64,000 nt of DNA from CAJBVG01 sp943372995. Lineage in GTDB: Bacteria > Bacteroidota > Bacteroidia > Sphingobacteriales > Sphingobacteriaceae. The notes beneath the pieces were generated by a model, which saw only the letters and a list, made by a program, of their open reading frames with translations, was not told where the DNA came from and ran no database searches. The DNA lies in assembly GCA_943372995.1 (NCBI GenBank), contig CALSAQ010000001.1, positions 248,001 through 312,000 on the forward strand. Direction: 5' to 3'. The translations under genes and the position numbers were made by a program. Position 1 is the first letter of the stretch. Each line of letters begins with the position of its first letter. Below are positions 16,900 through 25,679 of the stretch, piece after piece.

Positions 16900-18756
16900 A
16901 TGAAAAATACAAGCCTTATGATTAAACACACAAATTTTGCTAAATATTTGGTGTTTACATTTATTTTAATGTGTGTTATAATTACAAAAAACGCCTACTC
17001 TCAAGAATTTAGATCCTATTTTCAATCTACTTATATTGATTATTCTAAGGATTTAAATATCATTAAGTCTGATCAAAATGATATTATTGGATATACTTCA
17101 TATATATATAATTCAATAATATTATCTAGCACTAATATTACTGGATCTGGTACATATACAAGTATTTTTAAAAAAGAATATTATGTACCTGGGGATGATA
17201 CACCATTCAGAATATTCAGAATGCTTGAAATTAATTCAAGTCAAATTGCAGTTTTGGCGAAACATGGTAAAAAAATCATTTTATTTTTTATTCGAAAATC
17301 TGATGGTTCTATACAAAGTTCATATTCATATACTGGTAGTTATACGTACCAATATGCAGGTATAGAGCTAGATGCTCTTGATGGATTTGATATGGTTGCT
17401 ACTGGTGATAATAATAATGAAGATCCCACTGAAATTATTATAGTCGGTTCAATTCACGAAAATACAAATGATGATATTCATGTTGATAAAGTGAAGAATT
17501 CTATAGCTTTTAAAATTTTAATTGCTGACGGTTCTATCGTTTGGTCAAAAAGATATGATTCAGGCAAAAATGCTATAATCTCAGATCCTTTTTTAGTCAC
17601 ATCCCCTGATGACTACGACTCTTTTAATGAAATATATGGAACAATTGATGGTGATTTTGTTATTAATGGAACACAAAATAAATGGGAAGGGTTATATTCA
17701 AACCCATTAATTGGACGTAATAACTTAAACTCAACAAGTTTAAATATTAAATCTATAGATGGGTCAATTAAAGCTAATAATAATCTTAGGTTATCAGTAG
17801 GGGTTTGTGCAATACAGAATTCTAATACGTCAGAAATTGTAAATGTGTTAATGGATTGGGAAGGTTTTTTCCATTTTTTGGTTACCGATAACCTTGGAAC
17901 TACAGTTATCACTAATAGAATTTTTTATATTAGTAATTGGGAACATTTACTTAGACATATTACGCCTTACAATATTGATCAAGATAATGATTACTATTAT
18001 CTATCTGTAGTATTTAGAGATGTTAATAATACCGCAGGTTATAATTCTCCTTATCCTGTTGGAACCACTGCAATATTAAAGATAGACAAGACTACATACC
18101 AAGTTGTAGGTCATGTTTTAATTGGAATTAATGGTCAAGGATACATTGAGAATTCAAGCTATTCGCCAGTGGATTACTATCACAGGAATCAATATTTAAA
18201 TATAAACTTGTTTTATTATCCAACTATCTCAGCATTGAATGTAGTTTCAGATCATATTGATTTTGTTGGTTTAAATAATCTATCCAACCCAAATTATTAT
18301 CTTGAATTTGATAGAGTTAATAAAGCACTTTCATTCAATTACGTTTGTCTTCAAAGTGGTTTATATTTTGAGGTTGTAGAGGAGAATTATCAAAGAATAG
18401 AAGATATATATATGTATGATTTAAGAATAGAAAGATCTTCTATTTCAATTAATGCTGATTCTATTGGATATGATCGTGTTCCTACTTGTCAAGAAGGAAG
18501 CTTTAGACCTATTGAAAACAATAACAATCAATTATTTTACCCTAATCCTAATAATGGAGTTTTCTCATTCTCATCTATTGGGGCAAAAACAGTGTTGGTA
18601 TATAATTCTTATGGGAAATTGGTCTATTCAAAAGAATACGAGTTAGAAATGACTAATGATATCATTAACATCTCTAATCAACCCAACGGATTATATCATA
18701 TAAGGCTTATTTTCAATAATGGTGATGTTCAAACATCTATTATTGATAAAAAATAA
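16900..18756 (+). CDS. Secreted protein with type IX secretion C-terminal sorting domain
   Basis: The 618-residue protein has an N-terminal signal (membrane segment ~15-32 ending YSQ) and a type A T9SS sorting domain in the last ~80 residues: LFYPNPNNGVFSF, VLVYNSYGKLVYSKE, ISNQPNGLYHIRL and a closing short strand. The middle is beta-rich with recurring DGSI segments (SDGSIQSSY, ADGSIVWSKRYD, IDGSIKANN), suggestive of a beta-propeller. It should be exported by the Sec and T9SS routes and be released or attached at the surface. Its coding DNA is more AT-rich than the neighbours. Function unknown. Confidence 0.85.
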   Translation: MKNTSLMIKHTNFAKYLVFTFILMCVIITKNAYSQEFRSYFQSTYIDYSKDLNIIKSDQNDIIGYTSYIYNSIILSSTNITGSGTYTSIFKKEYYVPGDDTPFRIFRMLEINSSQIAVLAKHGKKIILFFIRKSDGSIQSSYSYTGSYTYQYAGIELDALDGFDMVATGDNNNEDPTEIIIVGSIHENTNDDIHVDKVKNSIAFKILIADGSIVWSKRYDSGKNAIISDPFLVTSPDDYDSFNEIYGTIDGDFVINGTQNKWEGLYSNPLIGRNNLNSTSLNIKSIDGSIKANNNLRLSVGVCAIQNSNTSEIVNVLMDWEGFFHFLVTDNLGTTVITNRIFYISNWEHLLRHITPYNIDQDNDYYYLSVVFRDVNNTAGYNSPYPVGTTAILKIDKTTYQVVGHVLIGINGQGYIENSSYSPVDYYHRNQYLNINLFYYPTISALNVVSDHIDFVGLNNLSNPNYYLEFDRVNKALSFNYVCLQSGLYFEVVEENYQRIEDIYMYDLRIERSSISINADSIGYDRVPTCQEGSFRPIENNNNQLFYPNPNNGVFSFSSIGAKTVLVYNSYGKLVYSKEYELEMTNDIINISNQPNGLYHIRLIFNNGDVQTSIIDKK

Positions 18757-18764
18757 TTTTTTCG

Positions 18765-18794
18765 TTTGACTTTTTGCTTTTTTCTCGTATTTTG
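18765..18794 (+). promoter_or_regulatory. Promoter of the cold-shock gene
   Basis: TTTG (18765-18768), 19 bases, then TATTTTG (18788-18794), one T short of the TAnnTTTG consensus. It starts 9 bases after the preceding stop and lies 26 bases before the ATG. Confidence 0.55.
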
Positions 18795-18819
18795 TTTTCT
18801 ATTAACAATTATTAATATA

Positions 18820-19011
18820 ATGCTTAAAGGTAAAATTAAATTTTTCAATGACTCTAAAGGATTTGGATTCATTGTACCAGAAGATGGTAGTTCAGATGTT
18901 TTTGTACACACTACAGGTCTTGTGGACAAAGTGAAAGAAAATGACGAAGTACAGTACGAAGTACAGCAAGGTAAAAAAGGCATCAATGCTGTAAACGTGC
19001 GTTTAGCATAG
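18820..19011 (+). CDS. Cold-shock protein (CspA family)
   Basis: The ATG at 18820 gives the normal 63-residue cold-shock protein; an 18-codon upstream extension is hydrophobic and overlaps the promoter. RNA-binding motifs RNP1 (KGFGFIV) and RNP2 (DVFVHTTG) are intact. It binds single-stranded RNA or DNA and prevents structure in mRNA. It is a single-gene unit with its own promoter and terminator. Confidence 0.96.
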   Translation: MLKGKIKFFNDSKGFGFIVPEDGSSDVFVHTTGLVDKVKENDEVQYEVQQGKKGINAVNVRLA

Positions 19012-19039
19012 TTAATTGAGTACCTTCTAACTAATTTCG

Positions 19040-19065
19040 CCCCGACTAACCATCGGGGTTTTTTT
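19040..19065 (+). terminator. Intrinsic terminator of the cold-shock gene
   Basis: CCCCGA (19040-19045) pairs with TCGGGG (19053-19058), followed by seven T. Confidence 0.85.
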
Positions 19066-19139
19066 ATGATTGTAAATAAAAAAATACTAATAATATCCAT
19101 TAGATTTATTTATTTCGCAGAATATACACCCCAACACAT

Positions 19140-20369
19140 ATGACAGTAAAAAGAAACGCCGCTTTAGGTTTTATATTCGTAACCATTTTAGTGGATGTAA
19201 TTGGTTTTGGAATAATTATTCCAGTAGTACCAAAACTTATAGAGCAATTAACAGGCTCCGGATTAAGTGAAGCTTCCAAGTATGGAGGTTTATTGATGTT
19301 TGCTTATGCAATCATGCAATTTGTTTTTTCTCCTATTATGGGTGGACTTAGCGATCGTTATGGTCGTCGCCCTGTTCTACTTCTTTCCCTTTTAGGTTTG
19401 GGTGTCGACTATATTTTTATGGCCTTCGCTCCCACCTTAGCTTGGTTATTTGTAGGTAGATTAATTGCCGGAATGTGTGGTGCTAGTTTCACAACAGCTA
19501 CCGCTTATATTGCCGACATCAGCACTCCAGAAAAACGTGCACAAAATTTTGGTTTAGTGGGTGCAGCATTTGGTCTTGGATTTATTGTAGGTCCAATTAT
19601 TGGTGGAATCTCCGCTCAATGGGGTCCTCGTATTCCTTTTATGGTTGCTGCAGTATTAACCTTATTGAACGTGTTGTATGGATATTTCATTCTTCCAGAA
19701 TCTTTACTAAAAGAAAATCAACGCAAGTTCGAATGGTTACGTGCTAATCCTATTGGTTCATTATTACATTTACGTAAATACCCAGTAGTATCTGGTTTAG
19801 TATCATGCTTTACATTGATATACATTGCAGGACATGCAGTACAATCGAACTGGACTTATTACACTATGTTGAAGTTTAATTGGAACGAAGCTTGGGTGGG
19901 TTACTCACTAGGTTTTGTTGGACTTTTGGTTGGTATTGTACAAGGTGGATTAATACGTTTCATTATTCCGAAAATTGGTCAGAATAACTCGGTGTACTTA
20001 GGATTAGGGTTATACAGTTTAGGAATGGTGCTCTTTGCTTTTGCCACAACAAGTTGGATGATGTTCGCATTTTTAATCCCCTACTCTTTGGGCGGTATAT
20101 GTGGTCCGGCATTACAAGGAATTATATCTACACAAGTACCAGATAACGAACAAGGAGAATTACAAGGTGCATTAACGAGTTTAATGAGTGCAACCTCTAT
20201 TATTGGTCCACTGGTAATGAATGGTCTATTTGCTTATTTTACAGGAGCAACAACTCCTTATTATTTCCCAGGAGCTCCGTTTATTCTAGCATCAGTATTG
20301 TGTGTATTAAGTACTTGGTTTGCGTATTATAATTTATCAGGATTAAAAGCAGCGAGAAGAGGAAATTAA
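19140..20369 (+). CDS. TCR/Tet-family MFS efflux transporter
   Basis: The 409-residue protein has 12 membrane helices of the major facilitator superfamily. Helix 1 reads TILVDVIGFGIIIPVVP, motif A GGLSDRYGRRPVLL sits after helix 2, and motif C-like GAAFGLGFIVGPIIGG is in helix 5; helix 4 has AGMCGASFTTATAYIADI. These are features of the drug:H+ antiporter group that includes TetA. It may export tetracycline-like or other drugs, but many chromosomal Tet-like proteins do not. The HEAT-like gene follows after 13 bases. Confidence 0.9.
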   Translation: MTVKRNAALGFIFVTILVDVIGFGIIIPVVPKLIEQLTGSGLSEASKYGGLLMFAYAIMQFVFSPIMGGLSDRYGRRPVLLLSLLGLGVDYIFMAFAPTLAWLFVGRLIAGMCGASFTTATAYIADISTPEKRAQNFGLVGAAFGLGFIVGPIIGGISAQWGPRIPFMVAAVLTLLNVLYGYFILPESLLKENQRKFEWLRANPIGSLLHLRKYPVVSGLVSCFTLIYIAGHAVQSNWTYYTMLKFNWNEAWVGYSLGFVGLLVGIVQGGLIRFIIPKIGQNNSVYLGLGLYSLGMVLFAFATTSWMMFAFLIPYSLGGICGPALQGIISTQVPDNEQGELQGALTSLMSATSIIGPLVMNGLFAYFTGATTPYYFPGAPFILASVLCVLSTWFAYYNLSGLKAARRGN

Positions 20370-20382
20370 TTTATCCATCATT

Positions 20383-20904
20383 ATGGACATTAAAAAGCAG
20401 CTAGAGAAAGGATTTTCTAAAATGAACAGCGTCAAGATTTCACTTTATGTGGGAGCCGACGCTGATCGTTTTGCTGAGTTAATGAGTTATATGTTGGGCG
20501 ACGATCGTGAGTTATCTCGCAGAGCAGCATGGGCCGTTAGCTTTTGTTTTGAAAATCATCCTTTCTTATTCGATGCTCATGTAGAAGAGTTAGTAAATGT
20601 AATGGCTAGTAAAAAATACCACGATGCCGTAAAACGCACAGCCACTCAAGCTTTACAATACATGGAAATTCCAGAAGATTTAGAAGGTCCTGCTTACGAT
20701 AATGCCATTGCAATATTGAATGATACCGAAGAACCTATTGCTGTAAAGGCTTATTCGATGAGTATCTTGGAGAAAATTGCCTTAAAATTCCCAGAGCTCA
20801 AACAAGAAGTGATTCTTATTGTTGAAAATCAAATCCCCTACTCCTCTGCTGGGTATAAATCCAGAGGGACAAAGTTATTGAAGAAACTAAAAGAGCGGGT
20901 TTAG
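20383..20904 (+). CDS. HEAT-repeat-like alpha-helical protein
   Basis: The 173-residue protein is all helical, with repeating helix pairs such as DDRELSRRAAWAVSFCFENHP and DAVKRTATQALQYM and EEPIAVKAYSMSILEKIA, the pattern of HEAT-like repeats. Such scaffolds bind proteins or, in the AlkD group, DNA, but the AlkD residues are not evident. It is 13 bases after the MFS gene, so likely co-transcribed. Function unknown. Confidence 0.7.
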   Translation: MDIKKQLEKGFSKMNSVKISLYVGADADRFAELMSYMLGDDRELSRRAAWAVSFCFENHPFLFDAHVEELVNVMASKKYHDAVKRTATQALQYMEIPEDLEGPAYDNAIAILNDTEEPIAVKAYSMSILEKIALKFPELKQEVILIVENQIPYSSAGYKSRGTKLLKKLKERV

Positions 20905-20940
20905 TAAATTTTTACTTCTTTTTTTCATCAACATAAATAA

Positions 20941-21279
20941 ATGAATAAATCAATAGTATTATTTGATGGGAATTGTAATTTCTGCAAGGCATCGGTGAAA
21001 TTTCTAGAACGAAACGATTCTAAGCATAAACTAAGTTATATAGCCCTCGATAGCGTTGAAGCAAGAGCACAATTAAAGAATGCTGGAGTTACTTTTGTTC
21101 AAAAAAATACAATCTATTTTGTTCATCAAAATAAAGTGTTTATAAAATCAACAGCAGTGCTCAAAGCCCTGTCTTTGTTGAGATTCCCAGTTTCACTGCT
21201 ATCAGTTTTCTTAATTGTACCGAAGTTTATTAGAGATGGCGTTTACAGTTTCATTGCAAAACATCGCCATCAATTTTAA
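20941..21279 (+). CDS. DCC1-like (DUF393) thiol-disulfide oxidoreductase
   Basis: A 112-residue protein of the DUF393/DCC family, recognised by LFDGNCNFCKASVKFLERND, where D-G-x-C-x-x-C gives the redox-active cysteine pair, and by the C-terminal RDGVYSFIAKHRH. The family has a thioredoxin-like fold and is predicted to shuffle disulfides. Its stop overlaps that of the convergent YkgJ gene by four bases. Confidence 0.9.
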   Translation: MNKSIVLFDGNCNFCKASVKFLERNDSKHKLSYIALDSVEARAQLKNAGVTFVQKNTIYFVHQNKVFIKSTAVLKALSLLRFPVSLLSVFLIVPKFIRDGVYSFIAKHRHQF

Positions 21280-21773
21280 AACTCTTTCTTCAAAGTCTCT
21301 ACAATTTCAAATACCGCAGGACAGTATAGAGTATTGACTAATGTAACATCTATAATGCTACGGAATTGCTTATCTCCAGTATGAGGATAACCTCTGCAAG
21401 CTTCTGGGCGTGCTTCGTAAACACTACATTTATTATCACCTTTTAAAAATGGACAAGGAGCGCCATGATGTACAAAGTCGCCTTCCTCATCCATTTCTAA
21501 ATACCTTTCGATAAAAGTTTTTGGCTTTAACCCAAGATGCTTCGATAACCTGCGAATATCTTCGGGCTCAAAAGTTGGACTGATTGTTTTACAACACCCG
21601 GCACAATTTAAGCAATCGATTTTCTCGAATGCAGCATCGTGAGCCTTATCTACTAAGTCCTGTAAATCTTTTCTACGAGTTTTCTTTAATAATTTAAAGA
21701 ACTCTTCGTTGCTAGCATGTTCTTTCTTTGCCTTACGTGCAAAGGCTTTCAGGTCGATTTGATTTACTGGCAT
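21276..21773 (-). CDS. YkgJ-family cysteine cluster protein
   Basis: The 165-residue protein has the YkgJ zinc- or iron-binding cysteines: DCLNCAGCCKTISP (~54-67), a later CPFL, KCSVYEARPEACRGYPH (~112-128), and a final LYCPAVFEIV. The family is of unknown function. Its ATG overlaps the stop of the upstream S46 peptidase gene by one base, so the two are translationally coupled. Confidence 0.92.
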   Translation of the reverse strand: MPVNQIDLKAFARKAKKEHASNEEFFKLLKKTRRKDLQDLVDKAHDAAFEKIDCLNCAGCCKTISPTFEPEDIRRLSKHLGLKPKTFIERYLEMDEEGDFVHHGAPCPFLKGDNKCSVYEARPEACRGYPHTGDKQFRSIIDVTLVNTLYCPAVFEIVETLKKEF

Positions 21774-23953
21774 TATAGTTTTACTCCCAATTCTTTAATG
21801 ATGTGATCGGCATGATCTACTTTTTGTGCCACCCATAAGATGTATCGGATATCACAACCGATAGAGCGAGAATATAATTCGTTCCATGCAAAATCGTTAA
21901 TGGTCGCTTCATACGAACGATCGAAATTCACACCAATTAAATTTCCATTTTCATCTAAAATCGGACTACCAGAATTACCACCTGTAGTATCCATATTGTA
22001 TAAAAAGGCCACCGGAACATCTTTACCATCTTTTGTGGTAAACCTTCCGAAGTCTTTATTTTTATAGAGTTCACGAATAATTGGAGGTAAATAGTATTCA
22101 CCAGAGTTTTGCCCTTTTTCTATTAAGCCAGTTAATGTTGTGGTTGGCTTCATGTAGGTAGCATCAACAGGAGTATAACCTTTTACATAACCATAGGTCA
22201 ATCGTAAAGTGCTGTTGGCATCTGGAATGAAATTCGTTTTCTTAAATAATATGCTTACATCTACGTACTCTGCCAATAGCTTGTTTAATTTTCCATTTCT
22301 AACTTTTCTGATGTCGTTCATCTTATCCACTTCTTTATTTACTTCTACCAAAAAGTCGTACATCGGATCTTTAATTTTCATTAATTCGGCAACTGGTAAG
22401 TCGAGTGTTTTGTATACTTGATCAGGCATAGTGAACATTGATTTGCTGAATAGAGTATTTATGTATTTCTCAACGGCTGCCTCTAGGTTTTTTTGTTTAT
22501 CAGGATTAAATTTCGGAATCACATTGAAACGCTCTGCAGCAGGCAATTGTAAGCCATCCATAATCACACGTTTTAATAAACGTTTCTCCGTTTCTAAAAC
22601 ATATGTGTCGTATTGAGCGTCCATTTGCTTTTTAGCTGCAGCTTTACCATTGTCGAGAATTTTTTGTTGCTCTTCAGGGCTAGCAGCGGCAATCTTTTTC
22701 TTCAGACTATTCATGATATTAGCAGAACTAAGAGCATTCGAACTCGAAATAAATTGATCTAATACCAAGAATTTCTTTGCATCTGAGAACACTTCAGAGT
22801 ACACCATGTCAATATTATTTAACATAGCTCCGTACTTAGCTTTAAGTGTAGCATCTGCATCGATAAACTTCTGTAATTCTTTTTCTTGTTCGTATTTCTG
22901 ATTTACTAATTCTATGTTTCTTAAGCCTTTAATCTTCCCTTTGTAATTTTTTAATACGTTGGCTTTACGTTTAATACGCGAAGCTTGCTTAAGCTCTAAC
23001 TCTTTGTTTACTGATGTTTCGGCCATTTGATTGTTTTGCCATTCGTATAAACTTGAGATGTATGGTAATTGGAATTTCTCTTGATATTCGATGTATTTTG
23101 CAGGATAATTTCTAAATGTTCTACCAGGGTATCCTAATATAAATACGAAATCGCCTTCATTTGCACCGTTAGGATTTACTTGTAAAAACTTTTTAGGTTG
23201 ATAAGGAACATTATCTTTCGAATAATTAGCAGCACTTCCATCTTTAGCTACGTAAGCACGCATGAAAGAGAAATCGCCAGTATGACGAGGCCATACCCAG
23301 TTGTCCCCTTCCCCACCAAATTCACCAATTGCTCTTTGAGGTATATACACTAAACGAACATCTCTGATAATTTTGTAACGGAATAACACATAGGTTCTGC
23401 CGATAAACATTTCAGAGATTTCTGCTTTAATGGTTTTATCTTTTACCTCTTCGTCTTTAACGATTTCTGCAATTTTAGCGTTTATTTTATTGATACGCTC
23501 TGAAGGATCCTGAACATCTTTTACAGCATCTAATATCTTTGCAGATACATCTTCATACGAATCTGTGATTTTGCAGGTTAAATTCTTAGCAGGTATTTCT
23601 TGCTCTAAAGTTTTTGCCACAAAGCCATTAGTTAAGTAATCCTTTTCGGGAGTACTCGCTAATTGTACAGATTCGAAAGCACAATGATGATTGGTAATGA
23701 TTAAACCTTGGTTCGATACAAATGAACCTGTACAACCACCTACATTAACCAATGCATCTACCAAGCTTAAGCCTTGAGGATTATATACATCGGTTTGATT
23801 AATTTTTAGTCCGGCTTTCTTTAAGTCTAATTTTGAGATTTCACTTAAAGGAAACATGCCCTCTTCAGGCGGCATAGGTGTAAATTGTAATGAGGTTAAC
23901 CCAAATAAGATTCCCAACATCCAAAAGCTTTTTCTAATGTCCATTTTCATCAA
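21773..23953 (-). CDS. S46-family dipeptidyl peptidase (DPP7/DPP11 type)
   Basis: The 726-residue exported enzyme removes dipeptides from peptide N-termini in the periplasm. The catalytic triad regions are present: His in GLIITNHHCAF (~67-77), Asp in GGEGDNWVWPRHTGDF (~213-228) and Ser in TTGGNSGSPILDENG (near residue 660). A signal peptide precedes EEGMFPLSEI. At the position where DPP7 has Gly and DPP11 has Arg, this sequence appears to have Tyr (NFDRSYEA), so its P1 preference cannot be read from the known pair. YkgJ is co-transcribed downstream. Confidence 0.93.
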   Translation of the reverse strand: MMKMDIRKSFWMLGILFGLTSLQFTPMPPEEGMFPLSEISKLDLKKAGLKINQTDVYNPQGLSLVDALVNVGGCTGSFVSNQGLIITNHHCAFESVQLASTPEKDYLTNGFVAKTLEQEIPAKNLTCKITDSYEDVSAKILDAVKDVQDPSERINKINAKIAEIVKDEEVKDKTIKAEISEMFIGRTYVLFRYKIIRDVRLVYIPQRAIGEFGGEGDNWVWPRHTGDFSFMRAYVAKDGSAANYSKDNVPYQPKKFLQVNPNGANEGDFVFILGYPGRTFRNYPAKYIEYQEKFQLPYISSLYEWQNNQMAETSVNKELELKQASRIKRKANVLKNYKGKIKGLRNIELVNQKYEQEKELQKFIDADATLKAKYGAMLNNIDMVYSEVFSDAKKFLVLDQFISSSNALSSANIMNSLKKKIAAASPEEQQKILDNGKAAAKKQMDAQYDTYVLETEKRLLKRVIMDGLQLPAAERFNVIPKFNPDKQKNLEAAVEKYINTLFSKSMFTMPDQVYKTLDLPVAELMKIKDPMYDFLVEVNKEVDKMNDIRKVRNGKLNKLLAEYVDVSILFKKTNFIPDANSTLRLTYGYVKGYTPVDATYMKPTTTLTGLIEKGQNSGEYYLPPIIRELYKNKDFGRFTTKDGKDVPVAFLYNMDTTGGNSGSPILDENGNLIGVNFDRSYEATINDFAWNELYSRSIGCDIRYILWVAQKVDHADHIIKELGVKL

Positions 23954-24030
23954 GATTTAAAACGATTACCAAAAATAAATTTTATCTTCATACAAACCGA
24001 ATGATTTATCATTATGTTAGCATTCTAATT

Positions 24031-24504
24031 ATGTCGGAAGAATTAATCATTGATAAAAATAGCTCCAAAGAGGATAAATACAAAAGCTTAGTACCTCAAA
24101 TTCAAGCCTTAGTAACTGGAGAGCCAGATAGAATAGCCAATATGGCGAATATATCTGCTGCACTAAAAGAGACTTTTTCTTTTTGGTGGGTGGGTTTTTA
24201 CTTGGTAAAAGACAATGAATTGGTATTAGGCCCTTTCCAAGGACCTATTGCCTGTACACGAATTGCATTAGGTAAAGGAGTATGTGGTACCGCTTGGAAA
24301 GAAGCTAAAACCATTATCGTTCCTGATGTAGATCAGTTCCCAGGGCATATAGCCTGTAGTTCAGCATCACGCTCAGAAATTGTAATCCCTGTAATGATCG
24401 ATAAAAAAATTATTGCCGTATTAGATGTCGATTCCGAATACCTTTCTCATTTTGATGCCACCGACGAAAAATATTTAACAGAAATTATATCCTTCCTAAA
24501 TTAA
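24031..24504 (+). CDS. Free methionine-(R)-sulfoxide reductase (GAF domain)
   Basis: With the ATG at 24031 the protein has 157 residues; a 10-codon upstream extension is hydrophobic and unlikely. It is a single GAF domain of the fRMsr (YebR) type, with the three redox cysteines Cys75 (PIACTR), Cys85 (GKGVCGTA) and Cys109 (GHIACSS) at the spacing of the E. coli enzyme, and ASRSEIVIPV. It reduces free methionine R-sulfoxide in the cytoplasm. Its stop overlaps the hydrolase ATG by one base. Confidence 0.93.
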   Translation: MSEELIIDKNSSKEDKYKSLVPQIQALVTGEPDRIANMANISAALKETFSFWWVGFYLVKDNELVLGPFQGPIACTRIALGKGVCGTAWKEAKTIIVPDVDQFPGHIACSSASRSEIVIPVMIDKKIIAVLDVDSEYLSHFDATDEKYLTEIISFLN

Positions 24505-25169
24505 TGAATTCCGAAAAACCAATTATCTATTATATCTCAGGCATGGGAGCCGATCATAGAGCCTATATGTTCCTGAATTTTGATGACTATGAGAGTAAAC
24601 ATATTACTTGGATGGAGCACGATGAGAAAGATACTTTAGGAACCTATGCCAGTAAACTTATTACTCAAATTGATCAAACGCGACCAGTAATTTTAATTGG
24701 AACTTCTTTAGGAGGAATGTTAGCTGTAGAAATAAGCAAGCAGATTAAGGTAAAGCATACGTTTTTAATCTCAACCATAAAAAATAAAGCAGAGCAACCA
24801 GCCTACTTTAATTTTTTCAGATGGTTTCCTATGTACGATTGGATGCCCAATAATGTAATGGGTAATCCAGACTTTTGGATGAAATTTCTTTTCCCTGCAG
24901 GAATGAAAAGCGATTGGAAAGAGATGTTTGCTGATATGTTTAGCCAGTGGAGCCCTAGTTTCTTACGTTGGGCTATGAAGGCTTCTTTGCATTGGGACAA
25001 TGAAACTAAAATCAGTAATTATACCCATATCCATGGAGATCATGATATTGTTTTTCCTTCCGTACATATTCAAAATTTTCATCTCATCAAGTCAGGCACA
25101 CATATTATGGTACTCTCAAGAGCAAAAGAAATTAAAACAATTATACTCGATAAACTAGTTAATTTGTAA
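24504..25169 (+). CDS. Alpha/beta hydrolase
   Basis: The 221-residue protein has the alpha/beta-hydrolase core: the nucleophile elbow LIGTSLGGMLA (Ser ~69), an acid-loop candidate HIHGDHDIVFP (~173-183) and the likely catalytic His in KSGTHIMVLSRA (~196). Substrate cannot be told. It overlaps the fRMsr gene by one base, so the two are co-expressed. Confidence 0.82.
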   Translation: MNSEKPIIYYISGMGADHRAYMFLNFDDYESKHITWMEHDEKDTLGTYASKLITQIDQTRPVILIGTSLGGMLAVEISKQIKVKHTFLISTIKNKAEQPAYFNFFRWFPMYDWMPNNVMGNPDFWMKFLFPAGMKSDWKEMFADMFSQWSPSFLRWAMKASLHWDNETKISNYTHIHGDHDIVFPSVHIQNFHLIKSGTHIMVLSRAKEIKTIILDKLVNL

Positions 25170-25175
25170 TCGCTG

Positions 25176-25197
25176 CGATGGACATCCACGTCCATCG
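25176..25197 (+). terminator. Hairpin with GTCCATCG palindrome after the hydrolase gene
   Basis: CGATGGAC pairs with GTCCATCG over ATCCAC, followed by AGTTTTG. It is one of four related GGACGTCC-type palindromes in the window (others near 41020, 49328 and 58391). Confidence 0.6.
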
Positions 25198-25223
25198 AGT
25201 TTTGATTACTTGACTAAAACCAG

Positions 25224-25275
25224 ACCCTGAGCGTAACCGAAGAGGCTGCTTGACTAATTGACGCCCTGTGCCCTA
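25224..25275. repeat. Second CCCTGAGCG palindrome and a weak heptad/octad array
   Basis: CCCTGAGCGTAACCGAAGAGG (25224-25244, split: CCCTGAGCG, TAAC, CGAAGAGG) is a decayed copy of the palindrome at 4610. It is followed by 7-8 bp words with GAC and CCCTAA themes up to the response-regulator stop. Confidence 0.5.
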
Positions 25276-25280
25276 AGTCC

Positions 25281-25679
25281 CTAAAGCTTCTTAATCAAAT
25301 CAATCAATTTATCCTTGGTAATAGGTTTAATGATGTAATCGGTGACTTCGTTAATCGTTTTAGCTTTTTCCACATCGTCGGGTGATATGGATGATGAGCA
25401 GATGTAAATAGTAATTTTCTTTCCAATGATAGGATTTAAAGAAACAAATTCATCGAGGAATTGCCATCCATTCATTATAGGCATGCTCAGGTCTAAAAGT
25501 ATAATTTCTGGTAGTAGCTCGATATCTTCTTTATGTTCTTTTAAATAATTGATTGCATCAAGACCGTTTTCAAATACTTTAATGAGATCGACAAGATTTG
25601 TTTCCTCTATTACTTTTTTGGTTAAGAAAACAAACACATCATCGTCGTCGATTAGTGTTAATGATTTAATTCTATTCAT
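25281..25679 (-). CDS. Single-domain response regulator
   Basis: The ATG at 25679 gives a 132-residue receiver domain with acidic pocket DDDD (~11-14), phospho-acceptor Asp in IILLDLSMPIMNG (~62), Thr/Ser switch in ICSSSIS and Lys in YIIKPIT (~117). There is no output domain. The start lies inside the last codons of the histidine kinase gene (8-base overlap), so the two are coupled and form a pair; the receiver may act through protein contacts or a phosphorelay. Confidence 0.92.
   Translation of the reverse strand: MNRIKSLTLIDDDDVFVFLTKKVIEETNLVDLIKVFENGLDAINYLKEHKEDIELLPEIILLDLSMPIMNGWQFLDEFVSLNPIIGKKITIYICSSSISPDDVEKAKTINEVTDYIIKPITKDKLIDLIKKL

Noticed and set aside
19140..20369. Calling the MFS gene a tetracycline-resistance gene
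   Set aside because: Only family motifs are visible; many chromosomal Tet-like transporters do not confer resistance, and no tetR-type regulator is adjacent.
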